Shown in pieces: positions 59,314 to 64,000 of a DNA stretch of 64,000 nucleotides. The DNA comes from Sphingomonas echinoides ATCC 14820 (GTDB lineage Bacteria > Pseudomonadota > Alphaproteobacteria > Sphingomonadales > Sphingomonadaceae): positions 3,478,847 through 3,542,846 of the forward strand of contig NZ_JH584235.1 in assembly GCF_000241465.1 (NCBI RefSeq), read 5' to 3'. The notes under the pieces are model-generated. The model did not search any database. It was not told the origin of the DNA and saw only the letters and a program-made list of their open reading frames with translations. Numbering within the stretch: position 1 is the first letter of the stretch; each line of letters begins with the position of its first letter. A program made the position numbers and the translations under genes.

Positions 59314-60513
59314 ATGCCCGTCCGGGTGAAACCGATGTCTTTTCTTGCTGTGGCGGCGGCGCTGCTGGCTGCTGCTGCTTCCATGGCGCGCGCGCAGAAT
59401 ACAGCGGACGCAAAACCCTTGCCGGGGCTCGACGATTTCAGCCTGCCATCGTCGCGCCCAACGCGGCGACCGATACCGTCCCCCGAGCCGACGATCAGTG
59501 CACTGCCGCGCCGGGACGCGCCAACGGATTCCCCCAGCGCGCAGCCGGTCGCGCCGCCGCAGGTGGTCCCGACGATCCGCGCAGTTCCGAGGCCAACGCC
59601 GATCCGGCCTAGGGCGGAACCAGTCGCAAAGGCACCATCGCCCACGCCGACCGCAACGCCAGCCCGTAACTCTGCACCCACGCCAACGCCGACTCCGACA
59701 CCGGTGCCCGCGATGACGCCGTCGCCGCCGGCTCGGTTACCCGTAAAGGTGCCGACGCATTCAGCGGGCCCCCCGGTGGAGCTTTTGCTCGGAGGAGCGG
59801 CGGGGGCCTTCGCATTGGCGGCGCTGGCGGGATGGTGGTGGCGACGTCGAACCACCGATCGCAGGTCGCGTCGCTACCCCGAGCCTGAACAGTTTCCGCT
59901 GGGCCTGGGAGAAGGCGCAGAGGGTGACCTGCCATCCGCCGCACCGGCACCGACCCCGGTTGCGGATCCGTCGAACGCCGTGCCCGCGATCGAACCCGTC
60001 GCCACCGCAGACGCGCGTGCGGTGCTCGATGTCGTGCTGACCGTGAAGCGCGCGGGCACCAATGTGCTGAGTGCCGCGATCGATTATGTCATTGTCGTGC
60101 GCAATGTCGGGGAAAGCGCAGCGACCGAAATTCGGCTCGACGTCCGCTTGCTGAGCGCCGGGCAGCAGCAGGATGCAGCGATTGCGGCGCTGTTTTCCGC
60201 CCCGATCGCCCAGCCGCTCGCCGCACCGTTCGCGTTGCCGCCCGGCGGTGCAGTGGAACAGAGCGGGATGGCCATGCATCCAAAGCAGACACTGGAGGTG
60301 ATGCAGGCAGCGGGCAGGGTGCTGTTCGTGCCGGTGCTGACGGTCAATCTCACCTATGACTGGGTCGGCGGCAGCGGTCAGACCGCGCGTTCCTACGTCA
60401 TCGGGATCGATCGCGGGGCCACTGCAAAGCTCCAGCCATTCCGCCTCGATGCGCCGCCGCGTATGTACGACACCGTCGCCGCCTTGCCCTATCCGATCGC
60501 GGAGACGCGCTGA
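59314..60513 (+). CDS. Exported proline-rich membrane-anchored protein
   Basis: A 399-residue protein. The signal peptide (VKPMSFLAVAAALLAAAASM then ARAQ) is followed by a long Pro/Thr-rich region with TPTPTPTP runs (about residues 35-155). A membrane segment follows (ELLLGGAAGAFALAALAGWW, near 160-179), then an Arg-rich stop. The C-terminal 190 residues form a soluble, probably cytosolic, beta-rich domain with YVIVVRNVGESAATEIRLDV, which recalls CARDB/DUF11-type modules. I used the ATG at 59314, as it gives the leader a positive charge; 59335 is an alternative. The function is unknown. It ends five bases before the inverted repeat at 60518. Confidence 0.72.
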   Translation: MPVRVKPMSFLAVAAALLAAAASMARAQNTADAKPLPGLDDFSLPSSRPTRRPIPSPEPTISALPRRDAPTDSPSAQPVAPPQVVPTIRAVPRPTPIRPRAEPVAKAPSPTPTATPARNSAPTPTPTPTPVPAMTPSPPARLPVKVPTHSAGPPVELLLGGAAGAFALAALAGWWWRRRTTDRRSRRYPEPEQFPLGLGEGAEGDLPSAAPAPTPVADPSNAVPAIEPVATADARAVLDVVLTVKRAGTNVLSAAIDYVIVVRNVGESAATEIRLDVRLLSAGQQQDAAIAALFSAPIAQPLAAPFALPPGGAVEQSGMAMHPKQTLEVMQAAGRVLFVPVLTVNLTYDWVGGSGQTARSYVIGIDRGATAKLQPFRLDAPPRMYDTVAALPYPIAETR

Positions 60514-60517
60514 CCAC

Positions 60518-60556
60518 TTTACGATTATCGATAAGTATCATATCGATAATCGTAAA
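60518..60556 (+). promoter_or_regulatory. Perfect 16-bp inverted repeat, likely operator
   Basis: TTTACGATTATCGATA and its exact reverse complement are separated by seven bases (60534-60540). Each arm contains the self-complementary TATCGATA or its end. The right arm runs directly into the AAAGGAG ribosome binding site of the DUF2975 gene. It is AT-rich in a GC-rich background. The downstream XRE-type regulator is the obvious candidate ligand. Confidence 0.75.
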
Positions 60557-60566
60557 GGAGATGGCG

Positions 60567-61091
60567 ATGGGTGGCCACGATCGAGTCTTGAAGGCGTCGC
60601 GCTTGGTGGTGCGGCTGTTCCTGCTGGTCAATTTCCTGTGCATCCTGGGCTTCGTCGTGGCGATCCTGCTGTCGTTTCCGGTGGATGGCTGGATCGTCGC
60701 GCGGCTGGTGCGCAAATATGGGCCTACGCTGAACGTCCAGGGTGCGATGCTCGCGCTGCGGGTGGTGATGGTGTGGGGCGTTGTCGCAGGGCTGGTGCTG
60801 CACCGCATCCTGACCCAGTTGCTGGCGATCCTCGATACGGTACGGCGCGGCGATCCGTTCACCGCCGCAAATGCCACGCGGATCCGCGCGATCGCCTGGG
60901 CAATGCTGGGGTTGCAGCTACTCGACCTCGTCCAGGGCGCGATGACGGCGTGGTTCGCCGCACTGCATGTGCAGTTCGCCACTTGGACGCCTGCTTTTGG
61001 CGGCTGGGTCGCGGTGTTGCTGCTGTTCGTTTTGGCGCAGGTGTTCGCGCGTGGTGCCGAGATGCGCGACGAACTGGCGGGCACCGTCTGA
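60567..61091 (+). CDS. DUF2975-type membrane protein
   Basis: A 174-residue inner-membrane protein with four predicted membrane segments. DTVRRGDPFTAANATRIRAI (about residues 91-110) is the characteristic loop of the DUF2975 family. I chose the second ATG (60567) because the AAAGGAG site ends directly before the first ATG (60561) and is correctly spaced, six bases, from the second. The stop overlaps the start of an XRE regulator by one base, which is the standard DUF2975-regulator pairing. Its function is unknown. Confidence 0.85.
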   Translation: MGGHDRVLKASRLVVRLFLLVNFLCILGFVVAILLSFPVDGWIVARLVRKYGPTLNVQGAMLALRVVMVWGVVAGLVLHRILTQLLAILDTVRRGDPFTAANATRIRAIAWAMLGLQLLDLVQGAMTAWFAALHVQFATWTPAFGGWVAVLLLFVLAQVFARGAEMRDELAGTV

Positions 61092-61303
61092 TGCCGGTGG
61101 TGGTGAAGCTCGACGACGTGCTCCACGCGCGCCGCATGACGCTGACCGAATTGGCGGCGGCGGTCGACATCAGTGTGGTCAATCTGTCGATCCTGAAGAC
61201 GGGCAAGGCGCGCGCGATCCGGTTTTCGACATTGGAGGCGATTTGCACCGTGCTGGACTGCCAGCCGGGGGACATTTTGCGGTTTGAGGGGGGCGAAGCA
61301 TGA
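61091..61303 (+). CDS. XRE-family helix-turn-helix regulator
   Basis: A 70-residue protein made of one helix-turn-helix domain of the YozG type (RRMTLTELAAAVDISVVNLS, then ILKTGKARAIRFSTLEAICT). This group is usually paired with a DUF2975 membrane protein, as here. It should bind DNA as a dimer, and the inverted repeat at 60518-60556 is the likely target. It overlaps the preceding gene by one base and the next gene by four. Confidence 0.92.
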   Translation: MPVVVKLDDVLHARRMTLTELAAAVDISVVNLSILKTGKARAIRFSTLEAICTVLDCQPGDILRFEGGEA

Positions 61304-62067
61304 CGTTTTGGAAAGCATTCACAGAGACCTATCGCGGCAGCATCGCCTTTATGATCGCGTGCCCGTTGCTGACGATGGTCCCGGTGCTGTTCGAAATCCT
61401 GCAGCACATCGTCGAGGTTAAGATCGGCCTGTATGCGAGTGTCGCCGCTGCCAAAGCGCTGGAGCATGATCCGTGGCGCATGGGGTTCGGGCTGCTCAAG
61501 GTCGCGGCGCTGACCGTGCCGACCTATTGGATCGTGCGCTTCCTGGCGTGGCGCGATCCGGCACGCGCCGCCCGCCCGGAGATGCCCGCCGTGCGTTTGT
61601 TCGCGGTGGTGCTGGTCGTGCAACTGGCCTCCGCGGCACTACAGTTGTTCGTTCTTCCGCGCGAGGGGTGGCTGCTGCTGGTGGAATTCATCGTGCTGCA
61701 GATTCTCGCCGTGCTGTTGCATCCGTGGTTTGTCGCGGCGGCGCTGGGTAACCCGGCAATCGGGCCGCAGCGATCGGTTGCGATCATGGCGCGCCAGACG
61801 CTGTGGAGCTTCGTCTTCATGCTGGTGGCGATCCTGCCGCTGATGATCCCGCATTATGTTTTGGGAGCGCTCGCGATCATCGGACCCAAGCCGCTCTTGT
61901 GGCCGGTGCTGGTGGTGGATTCGCTGCTGGTCGGGTGGCTGAGCGCGGTGATTGTTGCAAGCGGCTTCACCGTCGCGATGCGCGCGGCGGCGAAGCAGGG
62001 GGTTGATCTTGGGATTGGGGATGCGTCCGCCATCGATGGCGCGCTCTCTGCGGTGGTTGTGCGCTAA
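61300..62067 (+). CDS. Multi-pass membrane protein, unknown function
   Basis: A 255-residue protein with six or so membrane segments, starting MTFWKAFTETYRGSIAFMIA. The pattern of long hydrophobic helices separated by short basic loops gives no substrate clue. A conserved-looking NPAIGPQRSVAIMARQTLWS lies near residue 150. The ATGA overlap with the XRE gene makes it the third gene of a coupled operon. It could be the effector that the DUF2975/XRE pair controls. It ends just before a large inverted repeat. Confidence 0.8.
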   Translation: MTFWKAFTETYRGSIAFMIACPLLTMVPVLFEILQHIVEVKIGLYASVAAAKALEHDPWRMGFGLLKVAALTVPTYWIVRFLAWRDPARAARPEMPAVRLFAVVLVVQLASAALQLFVLPREGWLLLVEFIVLQILAVLLHPWFVAAALGNPAIGPQRSVAIMARQTLWSFVFMLVAILPLMIPHYVLGALAIIGPKPLLWPVLVVDSLLVGWLSAVIVASGFTVAMRAAAKQGVDLGIGDASAIDGALSAVVVR

Positions 62068-62074
62068 CGACCTT

Positions 62075-62198
62075 GGTCTTCCTCCCTTCCCTGAAAGGGA
62101 GGGGGTGGGGGTGGGTTGGCCCGTTGACGAACGGAAGCTCCCAGCCATCGGCCGAGCCACCCCTCGGTGCCCTCCCTTTCAGGGAGGGGAGGAAGACC
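62075..62198. repeat. Large inverted repeat with REP-type ends
   Basis: Two arms of about 29 bases (GGTCTTCCTCCCTTCCCTGA at the left and the reverse complement at 62170-62198) flank a 65-base GC-rich centre. Each arm also contains its own small palindrome (CCCTGAAAGGG-like). This is the structure of a paired REP element. It sits between the convergent membrane-protein gene and rplL. Confidence 0.85.
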
Positions 62199-62217
62199 AG
62201 GCCAATGACGCGCCCGT

Positions 62218-62255
62218 AAAAAAAGGGGCGGCACCGTGTGGTGCCGCCCCTTTTC
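62218..62255 (-). terminator. Intrinsic terminator of rplJL
   Basis: On the minus strand, AAAAGGGGCGGCACCA pairs with the facing arm across a short loop and is followed by seven T residues. It ends transcription about 120 bases beyond the rplL stop codon, so rplJL is a unit of its own. Confidence 0.85.
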
Positions 62256-62371
62256 TGTGTCGCGGGCCGGTCATGGGCAAAGCCCATGACGTCGGACGCG
62301 GGCTGGGCCCGCGCCGTCCGGCCTTGCGGGAGTGCGCTTTAGCCGAGGCTAAAGCGCACTCCCGCTGCGGC

Positions 62372-62749
62372 TTACTTGACTTCGACGGTTGCGCCGGCTG
62401 CTTCCAGCTGGGCCTTGATCTTGGCGGCTTCGTCCTTCGACACGCCTTCCTTGATCGCCTTCGGAGCGGATTCGACCAGCGTCTTGGCTTCGGTCAGGCC
62501 GAGCGAGGTGATCGCGCGGACTTCCTTAATGACGTTGATCTTCTTGCCGCCGTCGCCGGTGAGGATGACGTCGAATTCGGTCTGCTCTTCAGCAGCCGGA
62601 GCAGCGGCACCGCCGCCAGCTGCCGGAGCTGCTGCAACCGCTGCTGCGGCCGAAACGCCCCACTTCTCTTCGAGAAGCTTCGAAAGGTCAGCCGCTTCGA
62701 GAACGGTCAGAGCGGAAAGCTGGTCAACCAGCGCGTTGAGGTCTGCCAT
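62372..62749 (-). CDS. rplL: Large ribosomal subunit protein bL12
   Basis: A 125-residue stalk protein. The N-terminal dimerisation region ([20 protein letters not shown]), the Ala/Gly-rich hinge and the C-terminal domain with IKVIKEVR-type sequence ([20 protein letters not shown]) are all normal. It binds elongation factors on the ribosome. It is 50 bases behind rplJ and is followed by a terminator, so it is not joined to rpoB. Confidence 0.98.
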   Translation of the reverse strand: MADLNALVDQLSALTVLEAADLSKLLEEKWGVSAAAAVAAAPAAGGGAAAPAAEEQTEFDVILTGDGGKKINVIKEVRAITSLGLTEAKTLVESAPKAIKEGVSKDEAAKIKAQLEAAGATVEVK

Positions 62750-62799
62750 GTGTAGTCTCCAGTAAAATCAGTTCAGGGTGTAATCTCGAAGGCCTGAAA

Positions 62800-63321
62800 T
62801 CAGGCGTCCGCCTTGTCCTTCTCGGCATAGGCCATGAGAACGCGGGCGAGCTGTGCCGCAGGAGCCTGGGTGATGGTCGCGACCTTGGTTGCGGGTGCAA
62901 CCAGAAGGCCAACGATCTTGGCACGCAGTTCATCCAGCGACGGCAGAGTCGCGAGCGCCTTCACGCCGTCCACGTCGAGGACGGTCGCGCCCATCGCCCC
63001 GCCGACGATCTCGAACTTGTCGGTCGTCTTGGCGAAGTCGACAACCACCTTGGCGGCTGCGACAGGGTCGATGGAGCTGGCGAGACCAACCGGCCCGGTG
63101 AGCAGAGCGCCCAGCGAGGTATAGTCGGTGCCGTCCAGCGCGATCTTGGCAAGCTTGTTCTTCGAGACCTTGTAGGTCGCCCCTGCGTCACGCATTGCGT
63201 TACGCAGCTTGGTCGACTGAGCCACCGTCATGCCCAAGTTGCGGGTGACAACCACCACGCCGACTTCGGCAAACGTCTGGTTCAGCTCGGCGACGAGCTC
63301 GGTCTTTTGAGCACGATCCAT
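62800..63321 (-). CDS. rplJ: Large ribosomal subunit protein uL10
   Basis: A 173-residue stalk base protein. [20 protein letters not shown] is the usual start, and [12 protein letters not shown] marks the rRNA-binding region. The C-terminal helix binds bL12 dimers. I chose the ATG at 63321 because GGAG lies six bases upstream; a GTG four codons earlier is less likely. Expression is typically autoregulated through a leader RNA, which would lie in the long upstream region here. Confidence 0.97.
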   Translation of the reverse strand: MDRAQKTELVAELNQTFAEVGVVVVTRNLGMTVAQSTKLRNAMRDAGATYKVSKNKLAKIALDGTDYTSLGALLTGPVGLASSIDPVAAAKVVVDFAKTTDKFEIVGGAMGATVLDVDGVKALATLPSLDELRAKIVGLLVAPATKVATITQAPAAQLARVLMAYAEKDKADA

Positions 63322-63602
63322 GCCATTCTCCACGTTTTGACCTTACCGCGAACGGCAAGGCCGGTTACGAACCGGGCACGCAAATGCGCATCCGGTGTTG
63401 TCCAGCGATGGGGAATGGGAGCGACGCCCCTGGTGGGAGGCGGCAGGCCGGACGCGGAAAACCGCCCCGGCAAAATCCTGTCCCCGTCTCGGCAGGAAAT
63501 TAAGACCGGCAAATCCCGGTCACCTACTGTCTCGGACGGTCCCGCCGTGCTGACGCGCGACGAGAGAGTGCCTGCCCTTAACGGCCCGCGCGGAAAAGTC
63601 AA
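63322..63602 (-). promoter_or_regulatory. rplJ leader and candidate promoter
   Basis: Upstream of rplJ on the minus strand lie TTGACT (63597-63602) and TAAGGG (63575-63580) with a 16-base spacer, a plausible promoter. It would give a leader of about 245 bases, long enough for an L10-type regulatory RNA. Several GC-rich hairpins are possible in it, but I did not recognise the conserved L10-binding kink-turn with certainty. The segment from 63603 to 63817 has no recognised gene. Confidence 0.4.
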
Positions 63603-63817
63603 CGCAAAGGCGCAGGCGCGTTTGCGCAGAGAGACAGGAGGCAATGGTCACGCCGATCGGGTAAAATGTCGCGCAATCTCGTGCATTTGAAACAATGAAG
63701 TAGTTTTTCTACGTCTGCATGTAGCTTTTGTGTCGAATTTGCGGAACACTTGCCGCCAAGGGCCGGGGAGCCTGTGCAGGAGAGACAGGAGATTTCGCAA
63801 AAACAGGGGCCGATCCG

Positions 63818-64000
63818 ATGACGCACAGCACCTATCTCAATGAAGAATCGCAGGATGATCTGATGAGCCGCGGCTTTGCCCGGCGCGACCTGGCGCGAAT
63901 CGCGGCGGTGTTCGGGGTGGGGGCGGTGGCCGCGTCGATCGGTCGCCCGGCCTGGGCCTCGGGCGGGGTGCCCGATCCGGCCCCCACGGCGAAGGTGCGG
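63818..64000 (+). CDS. Tat-exported protein, 5' end only
   Basis: The first 61 codons of a gene cut by the window end. The N-terminus reads MTHSTYLNEESQDDLMSRGF and continues with ARRDLARIAAVFGVGAVAAS, a typical Tat leader with twin Arg and a hydrophobic segment, with a likely cleavage site at PAWA near residue 49. The start at 63818 is preceded by an AGG-like site. Exported aminotransferase-like proteins of sphingomonads have similar leaders, but nothing in the visible part proves the function. Confidence 0.7.
   Translation, partial: MTHSTYLNEESQDDLMSRGFARRDLARIAAVFGVGAVAASIGRPAWASGGVPDPAPTAKVR

Overview
The window is GC-rich alphaproteobacterial chromosome, most likely from Sphingomonas or a close sphingomonad. 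The support is two very large TonB-dependent receptors, the gene set (secB, a Tim44-domain protein, mltA, a Smr-domain gene), the characteristic inverted repeats in intergenic gaps, and the sequences of rpoB, rpoC, rplL and rplJ. It is a mosaic of core genes and one long accessory stretch. No function below was tested by database search; calls rest on reading motifs, gene order and overlaps.

Layout. 0.2-6.8 kb: two small membrane proteins, then core genes trpS, murJ and secB (minus) and Tim44-domain, mltA and Smr-domain genes (plus). 6.9-8.6 kb: a GGDEF-EAL protein. 8.7-11.5 kb: an exported phosphoesterase, cytochrome c, ECF sigma factor and anti-sigma unit. 11.9-21.2 kb: a mannoside-type sugar locus (TonB receptor, ROK kinase, two ROK repressors, sugar-porter MFS permease, GH130 enzyme) plus a decayed GH92 mannosidase tail. 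21.4-25.5 kb: a tightly packed four-gene operon with a ferritin-like protein, a 220-residue cysteine-repeat protein, a DUF692/MNIO iron oxidase and its DUF2063 partner. 25.6-30.2 kb: hypothetical genes, an IS3 remnant, an orphan protein with an R-x4-H motif and an exported HExxH peptidase. 30.4-46.1 kb: lepA, a CsgG-like protein, an exported peroxiredoxin, pnuC with an NadR-like kinase, a trypsin-type autotransporter, tRNA-Pro(CGG), a ferredoxin-NADP reductase, a GH18/NodB/GT2 fusion and modABC. 46.2-49.0 kb: a second TonB receptor. 49.5-63.3 kb: rpoC and rpoB, then a 4.2-kb block of unrelated genes, then rplL and rplJ. The window ends inside a gene with a Tat-type leader.

The most interesting system is the 21.4-25.5 kb operon. 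Two different predicted iron proteins flank a cytosolic-looking substrate candidate carrying four or five C-x5-C units, most of the form N-x-C-x-G/S-Q-G-x-C. It resembles bufferin and methanobactin biosynthesis but has a different putative precursor and an added ferritin-like enzyme. I know of no characterised pathway with this composition.

The accessory block also records its own history. The 3' end of the GGDEF-EAL gene recurs at 26.1 kb and the 3' end of lepA recurs at 11.5 kb, both as direct repeats. The interval between these two gene ends therefore exists twice, with different contents, separated by 14.6 kb that holds the sugar locus and the MNIO operon. This is what integration of foreign DNA by homologous recombination would leave.
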